Under the pieces are notes generated by a model. It did not search any database. It was not told the DNA's origin and saw nothing but the letters and a program-made list of their open reading frames with translations. The position numbers and the translations under genes are program-made. This document shows, piece by piece, positions 27,442-36,328 of a stretch of 64,000 nucleotides of DNA. Source of the DNA: Brevundimonas sp. UBA4609 (GTDB taxonomy: Bacteria > Pseudomonadota > Alphaproteobacteria > Caulobacterales > Caulobacteraceae); contig DGIZ01000025.1 of the NCBI GenBank assembly GCA_002386585.1, positions 13,190 through 77,189 on the forward strand, written 5' to 3'. Position 1 is the first letter of the stretch. Each line of letters starts with the position of its first letter.

Positions 27442-28185
27442 GTGAAACCGTATCTGCTCGCCGCCGCCGTCGCCGCCGTTCTTCTGAGCGGCGCTCCGGC
27501 GCTCGCCCAGGACGCTTCGACGCCCGCCTATCAGGTCGCCGTCGCCGACGCCCTGCGACCAGCTGATGAGGTCGAGCGCGACCCCCTGCGTCATCCGGCC
27601 GAGATGCTGGCCTTCGCACAGGTGAAACCCGGCCAGCGCATCGCCGACATCCGCCCCGGCGCAGGCTACTTCACCCGACTGTTCGCGCGGGTCGTGGGCG
27701 AGGGCGGTCATGTCTACGCCTTCGTGCCGAACCGCACGGCCGAGCGCGAGAATCCGCGCGCCGACGCCCTGGTCGCCGCCTATCCCAACGTCAGCCGCGT
27801 CAACGGCGACCTGGACGCCATGAGCTTCGATCAGCCGCTGGACCTGGTCTTCATGAGCCAGGAGTATCACGACTTCCACATCCCCCGTTTCGACGTGGAC
27901 GTGGCCAAGATGAACGCCGACATCTTCAAGGCGCTGAAGCCCGGCGGCCTCTATGTCGTCATCGACCACCAGGCCGCGCCCGGCGCCGCCAACTCCGTGG
28001 TCGAGACCCTGCACCGCATCGAGGGCGCCCAGCTTCGCAAGGAGGTCGAGGCCGCCGGCTTCGTGTTTGACGGCGAAAGCACGGCCGTCGCCAACACGGC
28101 CGACGACCACAGCCTGAACGTCTTCGACGAGGCGATCCGCGGCAAGACCGATCAGTTCGTCTATCGCTTCCGCAAGCCGAACTGA
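27442..28185 (+). CDS. Exported class I methyltransferase-like protein
   Basis: A 247-residue protein with a clear Sec signal peptide (LLAAAVAAVLLSGAPALAQ, cleavage after about residue 23), followed by a Rossmann-like methyltransferase fold. Motif I is IADIRPGAGYFTRLFA, and a later strand reads KALKPGGLYVVIDH, the usual post-motif. SAM is not known to occur in the periplasm, so the enzymatic activity of such exported family members is unresolved. The start is GTG 27442, twelve bases downstream of an AAGGAG site. It lies between gor and mmsB, possibly independent of both. Confidence 0.85.
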   Translation: MKPYLLAAAVAAVLLSGAPALAQDASTPAYQVAVADALRPADEVERDPLRHPAEMLAFAQVKPGQRIADIRPGAGYFTRLFARVVGEGGHVYAFVPNRTAERENPRADALVAAYPNVSRVNGDLDAMSFDQPLDLVFMSQEYHDFHIPRFDVDVAKMNADIFKALKPGGLYVVIDHQAAPGAANSVVETLHRIEGAQLRKEVEAAGFVFDGESTAVANTADDHSLNVFDEAIRGKTDQFVYRFRKPN

Positions 28186-28268
28186 GGCGTCCCGTCTCGA
28201 ATTGGTGACTGGCGAAGCGGGACGGGCGGCGCTAACCCTCGGCCAAAATCCATAAGGGAAACGCACAG

Positions 28269-29168
28269 ATGACTCGCATCGCCTTCATCGGCCTGGGCAA
28301 CATGGGCGGCGGCATGGCCGCCAATCAGGCCAAGGCCGGGCATGACGTGGCCGCCTTCGACCTGTCAGCCGCCGCGCTGGAACGCGCCGCCGAGGCCGGC
28401 TGCCGCACCGTCAGGTCGGTCGCCGAAGCCGTGAAGGACGCCGAGGTGGTCATCACCATGCTGCCCGCCGGGCCGCACGTCCTCAGCGTCTATTCCGAAC
28501 AGATCATCGGCGCGGCGCCGTCCAGCGCGCTTCTGCTGGACTGCTCGACCATCGACGTGGAGACGGCGCGCAAGGTGGCGGCTCTGGCCAAGGAGGCGGG
28601 CTACGCCTTCGCCGACGCCCCCGTCTCGGGCGGCACGGCGGCCGCCGACGCAGGCACCCTGGCCTTCATGGTCGGCTGCGACGAGGCCGACTTCGCCCGC
28701 GTCGAACCGGCGCTGGACCCGATGAGCCGCATCACCATCCGGGCGGGCGACCATGGCGCCGGTCAGGCCGCCAAGATCTGCAACAACATGCTGCTGGGCA
28801 TTTCGATGATCGGCACCTGTGAAGCCATCGCCCTGGCCGAGAAGCTGGGTCTGGAGCCGGAACGCTTCTTTGAAATCGCCTCCAAGTCGTCCGGCCAGTG
28901 CTGGAGCGTGACCAGCTATTACCCCTGGGCCGGTCCGGTGCCGACCGCCCCGTCGAACCGCGAGTATGAAGGCGGCTTCGCCACGGCCATGATGCTGAAG
29001 GACCTCAAGCTGGCGCAGGACGCCGCCGCCAAGGCGGGCGCCACGACCCCGCTGGGGGCGCAGGCCGAAGCCCTCTACGCGCTGTTCAACGGCCTCGGCT
29101 ACGGTGGCAAGGACTTCTCCGCCATGGTCCAGATGCTGCGCGGCCGCATCGACACCCTGGCACAGTGA
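28269..29168 (+). CDS. mmsB: 3-hydroxyisobutyrate dehydrogenase
   Basis: A 299-residue beta-hydroxyacid dehydrogenase that oxidises 3-hydroxyisobutyrate to methylmalonate semialdehyde in valine breakdown. The N-terminal NAD loop is IAFIGLGNMGGGMAANQAKAG; the substrate loop is DAPVSGGTAAADAGTLAFMVGC; and the catalytic Lys lies in GAGQAAKICNNMLLGISM. The ending LPMV-equivalent QMLRGR and the GYGGKDFSAM motif fit MmsB. Other valine-pathway genes are absent nearby. Its stop overlaps the GTG of the next gene. Confidence 0.92.
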   Translation: MTRIAFIGLGNMGGGMAANQAKAGHDVAAFDLSAAALERAAEAGCRTVRSVAEAVKDAEVVITMLPAGPHVLSVYSEQIIGAAPSSALLLDCSTIDVETARKVAALAKEAGYAFADAPVSGGTAAADAGTLAFMVGCDEADFARVEPALDPMSRITIRAGDHGAGQAAKICNNMLLGISMIGTCEAIALAEKLGLEPERFFEIASKSSGQCWSVTSYYPWAGPVPTAPSNREYEGGFATAMMLKDLKLAQDAAAKAGATTPLGAQAEALYALFNGLGYGGKDFSAMVQMLRGRIDTLAQ

Positions 29169-29198
29169 AATTTGGCCCAGCGAAATTTGGCCCAGTGA
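29163..29198 (+). repeat. 15-bp tandem repeat at the mmsB/BNR-protein junction
   Basis: Two copies of CAG[T/C]GAAATTTGGCC (29163-29177 and 29178-29192), followed by a partial third copy CAGTGA. The repeat overlaps the mmsB stop and supplies two in-frame GTG codons (29165 and 29195) for the following gene. Because the unit is a multiple of three, copy-number change would not alter the frame. Confidence 0.8.
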
Positions 29199-30388
29199 CG
29201 CGTCAGGGCGGGCTTCGCCTGCTGGCTGCTCTGGCGGCGGTCGGTCTGATCGCCGCCGCTCCGGCCGATCCGCTTTACCGGGTCGCGCCGGGCCTGTTCC
29301 AGGCAGGGAAGCCCGACCTGGGGTTGAAGCCGGCGCCGGGCGCCCAGACGTTCACGGTCTTCGCCCCAGGCGAGAACACCGACCGGTTCAGCAACGGCGT
29401 GGTGCTGACGCCCTTCAAGGGGCGGCTGTACGCCCAGTGGCAAAGCTCGGCGCGGGACGAGGATGCGCCCGATACCTGGGTCGCCTGGAGCGTCAGCGAG
29501 GACGGCGAAACCTGGCGTGCGCCCGCCGTCCTGGCCGAGGCGGGCGAGGGCGGGATGATGCGCTCCAGCGGCGGATGGTGGACGGACGGCGAAACCCTGG
29601 TCGCCTATGTCAACGTCTGGCCCGACGGCTTTCAATCCGGGGCGGGCGGCTATGCCGAATATCGCCTGAGCCGCGACGGCGAGACCTGGAGCGAGCCGCG
29701 CCGCGTCATGGGCGTCGAGGGGCCGGTTGAGGGCGTGATCGAGCAGGACCCGCACCTGATCGACGGCCGTCTGATGACCGGCTTCCACAGGCGTCCGGGC
29801 ATGATCGCCACGCCCTTCTACACTGATGACGCTCTGGGCGTGTCGGGCTGGACCGCCGGACGGATGCAGAACCTGCCCCGCGACGTCAGCGGCGCGGCCG
29901 CCGAACACGAAAAGCAGCTCAGCCGCGAGATCGAACCCAGCCTGTTCCAGCGCGGCGATTGCGCCGTCATGGTCTTCCGCGACGAGGAGCTGAGCTTTCG
30001 CCAACTGGCGTCGGAAAGCTGTGATCGCGGCGTGACCTGGACCACGCCCGCCTTGACCGACATGCCGGATTCGCGGGCCAAGCAGAGCGCGGGCAACCTG
30101 CCGGACGGCACGGCCTATCTGGTCAATGCGCCGAACGCGGACCGCCCGCGCATCCCTCTGGCCGTGACGTTGAGCTCCGACGGGCGGCTGTTCGACCGCA
30201 GCTTTCTCCTGCGCGGGGCGAGCGATCTCCAGCCGCTGCGTTACGAGGGACAATACAAGCGGCCCGGCTATCACTACCCCAAGAGCGTCATCTGGAATGG
30301 ATGGCTCTATGTCGGCTATGCGACCAACAAGGAGGATGTCCAGGTGACGCGTATTCCGATCGAGACCTTGGCCGAAACCTCTCGCTGA
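29165..30388 (+). CDS. Exported BNR-repeat (sialidase-fold) protein
   Basis: About 407 residues (397 from the alternative GTG 29195). An N-terminal signal-like segment (LRLLAALAAVGLIAAAPA) is followed by a six-bladed propeller-type domain. Asp-box motifs are visible: SEDGETWRAP, SRDGETWSEP and CDRGVTWTTP. The family includes exo-alpha-sialidases and related glycosidases; whether this is a true sialidase cannot be told, because the catalytic Arg triad and Tyr/Glu are not assigned here. It overlaps mmsB and is followed by hemA after about 120 bases. The start lies inside a tandem repeat and is uncertain. Confidence 0.7.
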   Translation: MKFGPAKFGPVTRQGGLRLLAALAAVGLIAAAPADPLYRVAPGLFQAGKPDLGLKPAPGAQTFTVFAPGENTDRFSNGVVLTPFKGRLYAQWQSSARDEDAPDTWVAWSVSEDGETWRAPAVLAEAGEGGMMRSSGGWWTDGETLVAYVNVWPDGFQSGAGGYAEYRLSRDGETWSEPRRVMGVEGPVEGVIEQDPHLIDGRLMTGFHRRPGMIATPFYTDDALGVSGWTAGRMQNLPRDVSGAAAEHEKQLSREIEPSLFQRGDCAVMVFRDEELSFRQLASESCDRGVTWTTPALTDMPDSRAKQSAGNLPDGTAYLVNAPNADRPRIPLAVTLSSDGRLFDRSFLLRGASDLQPLRYEGQYKRPGYHYPKSVIWNGWLYVGYATNKEDVQVTRIPIETLAETSR

Positions 30389-30510
30389 AGGTTCTGAGAA
30401 CCGTTATCAATTAAGGGGTTGGGACGTTTTGTCCGGCTCCTGACATGGACAAGACAGGGCGGCGCGCGCAATTAGGCTCCAAAAGCTGCATAAGCGAAAG
30501 AAGCGCCGCC

Positions 30511-31737
30511 TTGTTCGACTATAAGTCCGCCTTTCAGAACTCTGTGGAGCAGGTCCGCAGCGAGGGTCGTTACCGCGTCTTCGCCGATCTGAAGCGGGTG
30601 CGCGGCCAGTTTCCCCGGGCGGTGCGCCGCCGCGAGGACGGCACGCAGCAGGACGTCGTCGTCTGGTGCTCCAACGACTACCTGGGCATGGGCCAGCATC
30701 CGGCGGTGATCGAGGCCATGCAGGCCGAGGTCGAGAAGACCGGCGCCGGGGCGGGGGGCACGCGCAACATCTCGGGCACGACGCGCTCGGCGGTCGATCT
30801 GGAAGCCGAGCTGGCCAGCTGGCACCAGAAGGAAGCGGCCCTGTTGTTCACCTCGGGCTATGTGGCCAATGAGGCGACGCTGTCGACCCTGCAGAAGATC
30901 CTGCCGGGCCTGATCACCTTCTCGGACGCCCTGAACCACGCCTCCATGATCGCGGGGATCCGCAACGGCGGCGGCGAGCGCCACATCTTCCGTCACGATG
31001 ACCTCGAACACCTTGAGGAACTGCTGGCAGCCGCGCCTGCCGATGCGCCCAAGCTGGTCGCCTTCGAGAGCGTCTATTCAATGGACGGCGACATCGCCGA
31101 CATCGCCGGCACCATCGCCCTGGCCAAGAAATACGGCGCCCTGACCTATCTGGACGAGGTTCACGCGGTCGGCCTGTACGGCGCGACCGGCGCGGGCGTG
31201 GCCGAGCGTGACGGCGTGCTCGACGGCATCGACATCGTCGAATGCACCCTGGGCAAGGCCATCGGCGTCATGGGAGGCTACATCGCCGCCGACGCCGTGA
31301 TCGTGGACGCGGTGCGCAGCTGGGCCTCGGGCTTCATCTTCACCACCAGCCTGCCGCCCGCCCTGACCGCCGGCGCCCTGGCTTCGGTCCGCCACCTGAA
31401 GGCGCACCCCGAGCTGCGCGACGCCCATCAGGAGCGCGCCGCGACCCTGAAGCGCCGCCTGTCCGAGGCGGGCATTCCCGTCCTGCCCAGCGTCAGCCAC
31501 ATCGTGCCGGTTCATGTCGGCAATCCGGTCCACTGCAAGCTGATTTCGGACATGCTGCTGGAAGAGCACGGCATCTACGTCCAGCCGATCAACTATCCGA
31601 CCGTGCCCAAGGGAACCGAGCGTCTGCGCTTCACGCCCTCTCCGGACCACGACGACGCCATGATCGACAAGCTGGTCGAGGCGATGGACAAGCTCTGGTC
31701 GCACTGCAACGTGGCGCGTCGTCCGGTCGCCGCATGA
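30511..31737 (+). CDS. hemA: 5-aminolevulinate synthase
   Basis: A 408-residue PLP enzyme that condenses glycine and succinyl-CoA to 5-aminolevulinate, the alphaproteobacterial (Shemin) route to heme. Visible: [40 protein letters not shown] and the PLP lysine in [15 protein letters not shown] start it at TTG 30511, where the family-typical FDYKSAFQ begins; ATG 30445 would add 22 non-conserved residues. The gene is coupled to a small DUF6898-like gene, and then glyA, so three glycine-related or heme genes are adjacent. Confidence 0.93.
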   Translation: MFDYKSAFQNSVEQVRSEGRYRVFADLKRVRGQFPRAVRRREDGTQQDVVVWCSNDYLGMGQHPAVIEAMQAEVEKTGAGAGGTRNISGTTRSAVDLEAELASWHQKEAALLFTSGYVANEATLSTLQKILPGLITFSDALNHASMIAGIRNGGGERHIFRHDDLEHLEELLAAAPADAPKLVAFESVYSMDGDIADIAGTIALAKKYGALTYLDEVHAVGLYGATGAGVAERDGVLDGIDIVECTLGKAIGVMGGYIAADAVIVDAVRSWASGFIFTTSLPPALTAGALASVRHLKAHPELRDAHQERAATLKRRLSEAGIPVLPSVSHIVPVHVGNPVHCKLISDMLLEEHGIYVQPINYPTVPKGTERLRFTPSPDHDDAMIDKLVEAMDKLWSHCNVARRPVAA

Positions 31738-31919
31738 CGGCTGACCCCGAACTCGGCGAAGTCATCGTCGAGTTCGTCCGTAACGGCCCCTATGTGAAAT
31801 GCTCGGCGGTCCACACGGCCACCGGCGTCGAGGTCTCGGCCATGGGGCCCGTAGCCGAGCCGCGCGCCGTCGAGCGGGTGGCGATCGCCAAACTGAAACG
31901 AGCGTTGTCACAGCGCTGA
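31734..31919 (+). CDS. Small DUF6898-like protein
   Basis: A 61-residue protein beginning [31 protein letters not shown] and ending in a basic helix. The pattern E-V-x-x-E-F-x-R-x-G-x-x-V-K-x-S-A-x-D/H-x-x-T-G-x-E-V-S is that of a short alphaproteobacterial family (DUF6898 by recollection) of unknown role, often next to hemA or glyA. Its ATG overlaps the hemA stop by four bases. Confidence 0.7.
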   Translation: MTADPELGEVIVEFVRNGPYVKCSAVHTATGVEVSAMGPVAEPRAVERVAIAKLKRALSQR

Positions 31920-31999
31920 CCCCCTAGATGTTGTGGTGTTCGGCGGCGCGGCCTAGAAGAGAGCGCCGTTTCCGCCCTCAGCCTTCGGGATGCCTGCCT

Positions 32000-33283
32000 G
32001 TGACCGCCTTCACCCACGACTCCTACTTCTCCAAGAGCCTCGCCGACGCCGATCCGGCGATCTTCAAGGGTATTCAGGGCGAGCTTGGCCGCCAGAAGGA
32101 GCAGATCGAGCTGATCGCCTCCGAGAACATCGTCTCGCAGGCGGTGCTGGACGCCCAGGGCTCGGTCCTGACCAACAAATACGCCGAGGGCTATCCGGGG
32201 CGCCGTTATTACGGCGGCTGCGAGTTTGTCGACATCACCGAGGACCTGGCCCGCGAGCGCGCCAAGGAGCTGTTCGGCGCGGCCTTCGTCAACGTCCAGC
32301 CGCACTCGGGCGCGCAGGCCAACCAGGCGGTCTTCTTCTCCCTGCTGCAGCCGGGCGACACCTTCCTGGGCATGGATCTGGCCTGCGGCGGGCACCTGAC
32401 GCACGGCTCGCCCGCCAACCAGTCGGGCAAGTGGTTCCGTCCCGTCACCTACAAGGTGAACGAAGACGACCATCTGATTGATTATGATCACGTCGCTGAA
32501 ATGGCCCAGAAGGAGAAGCCCAAGCTGATCCTGGCCGGCGCCTCGGCCTACAGCCGCCACATCGACTTCAGGCGTTTCCGTGAGATCGCCGACAGCGTCG
32601 GCGCCTATCTGATGGTCGACATGGCCCACTATGCGGGCCTGATCGCCGGCGGCGTCTATCCCGACCCGATCCCGCACGCCCACGTCGTCACCACCACGAC
32701 GCACAAGACCCTGCGCGGCCCGCGCGGCGGCATGATCCTGTCCAACGACCTGGACCTGGGCAAGAAGATCAACTCGGCCGTCTTCCCGGGCCTGCAGGGC
32801 GGCCCGCTGGAGCACGTCATCGCCGCCAAGGCTGTGGCCTTCGGCGAGGCGCTGAAGCCCGAGTTCAAGCTCTACGCCCAGCAGGTCGTGAAGAACGCCC
32901 AGGCCCTGGCGGCCGTTCTGGTCGAACGCGGCCTTGCCATCGTCTCGGGCGGCACCGACAGCCACCTGATGCTGGTCGACCTGCGACCCAAGGGCGTGAC
33001 CGGCAAGGCCACCGAGCATGAACTCGAAAAGGCGCTGATGACCTGCAACAAGAACGGCGTGCCGTTCGACACCGCGCCCTTCATCGTCACCTCGGGCGTC
33101 CGCCTGGGCACGCCGGCGGGCACCACGCGCGGCTTCGGCGAGGAAGAGTTCAAGCAGATCGGTCACTGGATCGCCGATGTCGTCTCGTCGATGAACGGCG
33201 GCGACGAAGCCGATCCGGCCGTCGTCGCGGGCGTGGCGGCTCAGGTGCGCGAACTGACCGCGCGCTTCCCGATCTATCGCTAA
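32000..33283 (+). CDS. glyA: Serine hydroxymethyltransferase
   Basis: A 427-residue PLP enzyme that converts serine and tetrahydrofolate to glycine and 5,10-methylene-THF. Seen in sequence: [59 protein letters not shown], the PLP lysine in [15 protein letters not shown] and the end [15 protein letters not shown] use GTG 32000, which gives the standard N-terminus [10 protein letters not shown]; a frame open from 31928 would add a non-homologous stretch. It lies 13 bases upstream of nrdR. Confidence 0.95.
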   Translation: MTAFTHDSYFSKSLADADPAIFKGIQGELGRQKEQIELIASENIVSQAVLDAQGSVLTNKYAEGYPGRRYYGGCEFVDITEDLARERAKELFGAAFVNVQPHSGAQANQAVFFSLLQPGDTFLGMDLACGGHLTHGSPANQSGKWFRPVTYKVNEDDHLIDYDHVAEMAQKEKPKLILAGASAYSRHIDFRRFREIADSVGAYLMVDMAHYAGLIAGGVYPDPIPHAHVVTTTTHKTLRGPRGGMILSNDLDLGKKINSAVFPGLQGGPLEHVIAAKAVAFGEALKPEFKLYAQQVVKNAQALAAVLVERGLAIVSGGTDSHLMLVDLRPKGVTGKATEHELEKALMTCNKNGVPFDTAPFIVTSGVRLGTPAGTTRGFGEEEFKQIGHWIADVVSSMNGGDEADPAVVAGVAAQVRELTARFPIYR

Positions 33284-33295
33284 GGGACCCATCGG

Positions 33296-33769
33296 ATGAA
33301 GTGCCCCTTCTGCGGAAACGCCGACACCCAGGTGAAGGACAGCCGCCCGTCTGACGACGGCGCGGCCATCCGGCGCCGTCGGTCCTGCCCGCAGTGCAAC
33401 GGGCGCTTCACCACCTTCGAGCGGGTGCAGCTGCGCGAACTGGTCATCCTGAAACGGAACGGCCGCCGCACCCCCTTCGACCGCGACAAGCTGGAACGCT
33501 CGCTGGGCATCGCCCTGCGCAAACGCCCGGTGCAGCCCGATCAGGTCGAACTGCTGGTAAGCCGCATCGTGCGCCAGCTGGAAAGCCTGGGCGAGACCGA
33601 GATCCCGTCGCACATCGTCGGCGACTTCATCATGAAGGCGCTGAAGTCGGTCGATGAGGTCGCCTACGTCCGCTACGCCTCGGTCTACAAGGACTTCCGC
33701 CACACCAGCGATTTCGCCAAATTCCTCGGCGACGAGGGTTTCGACGAGACCAAGTCCGGCCAGGACTGA
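33296..33769 (+). CDS. nrdR: Transcriptional repressor NrdR
   Basis: A 157-residue zinc-ATP cone protein that represses ribonucleotide reductase genes. The N-terminal zinc ribbon has CPFCGN and CPQCNGRF, followed by RRRSCP and [18 protein letters not shown] (the start of the ATP-cone). [21 protein letters not shown] is the conserved end. It sits between glyA and the riboflavin genes, an order common in alphaproteobacteria. Its stop overlaps the ATG of ribD by one base. Confidence 0.96.
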   Translation: MKCPFCGNADTQVKDSRPSDDGAAIRRRRSCPQCNGRFTTFERVQLRELVILKRNGRRTPFDRDKLERSLGIALRKRPVQPDQVELLVSRIVRQLESLGETEIPSHIVGDFIMKALKSVDEVAYVRYASVYKDFRHTSDFAKFLGDEGFDETKSGQD

Positions 33770-34527
33770 TGCGCCCGCGCGTCACTCTGAAGCTGGCCAC
33801 CTCGCTGGACGGCCGCATCGCCACGGCCACGGGCGAAAGCCAGTGGATCACCGGGCCGGAGGCGCGCCTTCAGGGCCACCGCCTGCGCGCGACGCATGAC
33901 GCCATCCTGGTCGGCGTCGAGACGATGCTGGCGGATGATCCGGAGCTGACTGTGCGCCTGCCTTCTCCCCTCGGGGGAGAAGGTGGCTCGCGCAGCGAGA
34001 CGGATGAGGGGGCTATATCCGCAAGCGAAACGGCCGAAGTCGAGGGCGCATCCAGCGTCCCCCTCATCCGAGCGGCTTCGCCGCCCACCTTCTCCCCCGA
34101 GGGGAGAAGGAATCCGCTGCGTGTGGTGCTCGACAGCCGCCTGCGCACCCCCGCGACGGCCAAGGTCGCCAGTGGAAACACCCTGATCCTGACGACCGCC
34201 GCGCCCCATCCCATTGGCCAGGCCGAGGTCGTCGCCGTCGACGCCGACGGCGGCCGCCCGGCCATCCCCGCTGTCCTCGACGCGCTCGCCGCCCGCAACG
34301 TCGGCTCCATCCTGATCGAGGGCGGAGGCCGCGTCGCCGCCTCCTTTATCCAGGCGGGGGCGGTGGACGCGATCGAGTGGTTCCGTGCGCCGATCCTGCT
34401 GGGCGGGGAGGGGCGGCCCTGCATCGCCTCCCTGGCGCTTGCAAAGCTGGCCGACGCCCCCAAGTTCCGTCGTCTGGGCGTCGAGCCTGTCGGAGACGAT
34501 CTGTGGGAACGCTACGCCCGCGCCTGA
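33769..34527 (+). CDS. ribD: RibD-type pyrimidine reductase, deaminase domain absent, repeat-derived insert
   Basis: A 252-residue protein matching only the C-terminal reductase half of RibD (reduces 5-amino-6-ribosylamino-pyrimidinedione phosphate with NADPH). Seen: VTLKLATSLDGRIATATGESQWITGP, DDPELTVRL, then PLRVVLDSRLRTP, LIEGGGRVAASFI and the C-terminal APILLGGEGRPCI. The zinc deaminase domain usually fused to its N-terminus is missing, so deamination must come from elsewhere. Residues 65-114 (33961-34110) are translated from a palindromic repeat and split the domain at a surface-loop position between DPELTVRL and PLRVVLDS. Confidence 0.85.
   Translation: MRPRVTLKLATSLDGRIATATGESQWITGPEARLQGHRLRATHDAILVGVETMLADDPELTVRLPSPLGGEGGSRSETDEGAISASETAEVEGASSVPLIRAASPPTFSPEGRRNPLRVVLDSRLRTPATAKVASGNTLILTTAAPHPIGQAEVVAVDADGGRPAIPAVLDALAARNVGSILIEGGGRVAASFIQAGAVDAIEWFRAPILLGGEGRPCIASLALAKLADAPKFRRLGVEPVGDDLWERYARA
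33961..34110. repeat. 150-bp palindromic repeat inserted in-frame in ribD
   Basis: The arms begin ccttctcccctcgggggaga and close with tctcccccgaggggagaagg; ggatgagggg and cccctcatcc lie inside. This is the same element class as the 143-bp palindrome at 22791. It is exactly 50 codons with no stop in the ribD frame, reading PSPLGGEGG at one end and TFSPEGRR at the other. Confidence 0.9.
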
Positions 34528-34542
34528 CGCCTCCTCAGGCGC

Positions 34543-34580
34543 GATTTCAGACGAATTAGACTAATTAGACTCTGTTTTTT
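34543..34580 (+). promoter_or_regulatory. Short direct-repeat element upstream of ribE
   Basis: 9-base units (ttcagacga, attagacta, attagactc) closely match the block upstream of gor and end about 25 bases before the ribE ATG. A short hairpin (ggtcc-gaag-ggacc) lies just after it and next to the GGAG ribosome binding site. I see no FMN-riboswitch (RFN) architecture here. Confidence 0.4.
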
Positions 34581-34604
34581 GGGTCCGAAGGGACCGGAGC
34601 TTTC

Positions 34605-35195
34605 ATGTTCACCGGCATCGTCACCGACATCGGCCGCGTTCGCAGCGTCCGTGAAACCAACCGCGACCGTCGCTATGAGGTCGAGACCGTGTGGGACACG
34701 GCGGGCATCGACCTGGGCACCTCCATCAGCCATGCGGGCTGCTGCCTGACCGTCACGGAAAAGGGCGAGGGGTGGTTCGCCGTCGAGGTGTCCGGCGAGA
34801 CCCTGTCCAAGACCAAGCTGGGCGACTGGAGCGAGGGCAGCCGTATCAATCTGGAGCGCGCCGCGAAACTGGGCGACGAACTGGGCGGCCACATCGTTTC
34901 CGGCCACGTCGACGGCCTGGGCGAGGTCGTGTCCATTACGCCCGAGGGCGGATCGCACCGCATCGTGATCGAGGCGCCCGCGCCCTTGCACAGATTCATC
35001 GCCCCAAAGGGCTCAATCACGGTCGATGGGGTTTCCCTGACGGTGAATGGGGTGCATGAGCGCCGCTTCGACGTGAACATCATCCCGCACACGTGGGATG
35101 CGACCACCCTCGGCGGCCTGAAGGTCGGCGAAAAGGTCAATCTGGAGATCGACATGCTGGCGCGTTACCTCGCGCGGTGGCAGGAGACCGCATGA
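34605..35195 (+). CDS. ribE: Riboflavin synthase
   Basis: A 196-residue enzyme that dismutates two molecules of 6,7-dimethyl-8-ribityllumazine to riboflavin. Two tandem lumazine-binding repeats are seen: MFTGIVTDIGRV.. with SISHAGCCLTV, and then GGHIVSGHVDGLGEV.. with GSITVDGVSLTVNGV. The stop overlaps the ATG of ribB (ATGA), and the gene is the first in the coupled ribE-ribB-ribH run. Confidence 0.95.
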   Translation: MFTGIVTDIGRVRSVRETNRDRRYEVETVWDTAGIDLGTSISHAGCCLTVTEKGEGWFAVEVSGETLSKTKLGDWSEGSRINLERAAKLGDELGGHIVSGHVDGLGEVVSITPEGGSHRIVIEAPAPLHRFIAPKGSITVDGVSLTVNGVHERRFDVNIIPHTWDATTLGGLKVGEKVNLEIDMLARYLARWQETA

Positions 35196-36328
35196 TGAAA
35201 CTGGCCGTCTACAACACCGACAGCCCGATCAGCTCGATCGAGGACATTATCGAGGACGCCCGCAACGGCCGCCCCTACATCCTGGTGGACGCCGAGGACC
35301 GCGAGAACGAGGGCGACATCGTCATTCCGGCCCAGTTCGCCACGCCGGACCAGATCAACTTCATGATCCGCTATGCGCGAGGCCTGGTCTGCCTGGCCCT
35401 GACGTCCGAGCGCGCCAAGCAGCTGCGCCTGCCGCCGATGGCCGCCGAGAACCGCGAGAGCATGGGCACGGCCTTCACCATCTCGATCGAGGCCAAGGAG
35501 GGCGTGACGACCGGCATCTCGGCCGCCGATCGCGCCCATACGGTCCAGGTGGCGGCCGATCCGTCGCGCACCGCCGACGACATCGTCTCGCCGGGCCACA
35601 TCTTCCCGCTGGTCGCGCGCGACGGCGGCGTCCTGGTCCGTACCGGCCATACCGAGGCGGCGGTGGACATCAGCCGCATGGCGGGCCTGATTCCCGCCGG
35701 GGTGATCTGCGAGATCATCAAGGACGACGGGACGATGGCGCGGATGCCCGACCTGATCGCCTTCGCCCAGCTGCATGGGCTGAAGATCGGCACCATCGCC
35801 GACCTGATCGCCTATCGCCGCCGCACCGAGCGCTTCGTCGAGCGCGTGATGGAGACGCCGTTCGAGAGCGTCCACGGCGGGGCGTTCAAGCTGATCCTCT
35901 ATCGCAACACCATTGAGGGCGCCGAGCACATCGCCCTGGTGCGCGGCGACATCGACCCGGCGAAGCCGACTGTCGTGCGCATGCACCAGATCGACTTCGC
36001 CGCCGACCTGCTGGGCCATGTCGAGGCCCGTCAGGACTATATTCCGAGGGCGATGCGCGCGCTGGCGGCCCAGGACGGGCCGGGCGTCGTCGTCTTCCTG
36101 CGCGATCCCGGCCTGCATGGCCTGGCCGAGCGGCTGGGCGCCACCAGCAAGCCCGCCGCCGTGGATCGTTCGCTGAAGGCCTATGGCGTCGGGGCGCAGA
36201 TTCTGCTCGACCTCGGCGTCAAGGATATGATCGTGATGAGTTCGACGCGACCCAATCCGACGGCGCTGGAAGGCTATGGCCTGCGCATCGCCGGTTGGCG
36301 CGACATGGACGGAGAAGACCAATCTTGA
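35192..36328 (+). CDS. ribB: 3,4-dihydroxy-2-butanone-4-phosphate synthase with degenerate GTP cyclohydrolase II domain
   Basis: A 378-residue protein. The N-terminal domain (about 1-205) is an intact DHBP synthase: [79 protein letters not shown]. The C-terminal region (about 210-375) has the GCH II fold length, but the zinc-binding Cys cluster expected around GDVFGSxRCDCG is absent; the corresponding stretch is [17 protein letters not shown]. It is therefore likely RibB plus a non-cyclohydrolase (RibX-like) domain. It may start one codon later, at the second ATG. GGAG lies five bases before the first ATG. Confidence 0.9.
   Translation: MMKLAVYNTDSPISSIEDIIEDARNGRPYILVDAEDRENEGDIVIPAQFATPDQINFMIRYARGLVCLALTSERAKQLRLPPMAAENRESMGTAFTISIEAKEGVTTGISAADRAHTVQVAADPSRTADDIVSPGHIFPLVARDGGVLVRTGHTEAAVDISRMAGLIPAGVICEIIKDDGTMARMPDLIAFAQLHGLKIGTIADLIAYRRRTERFVERVMETPFESVHGGAFKLILYRNTIEGAEHIALVRGDIDPAKPTVVRMHQIDFAADLLGHVEARQDYIPRAMRALAAQDGPGVVVFLRDPGLHGLAERLGATSKPAAVDRSLKAYGVGAQILLDLGVKDMIVMSSTRPNPTALEGYGLRIAGWRDMDGEDQS

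Noticed and set aside
34528-34604. FMN riboswitch before the riboflavin genes
   Set aside because: The 77-base interval is too short and lacks the RFN element architecture; only the direct repeats and a small hairpin are present.
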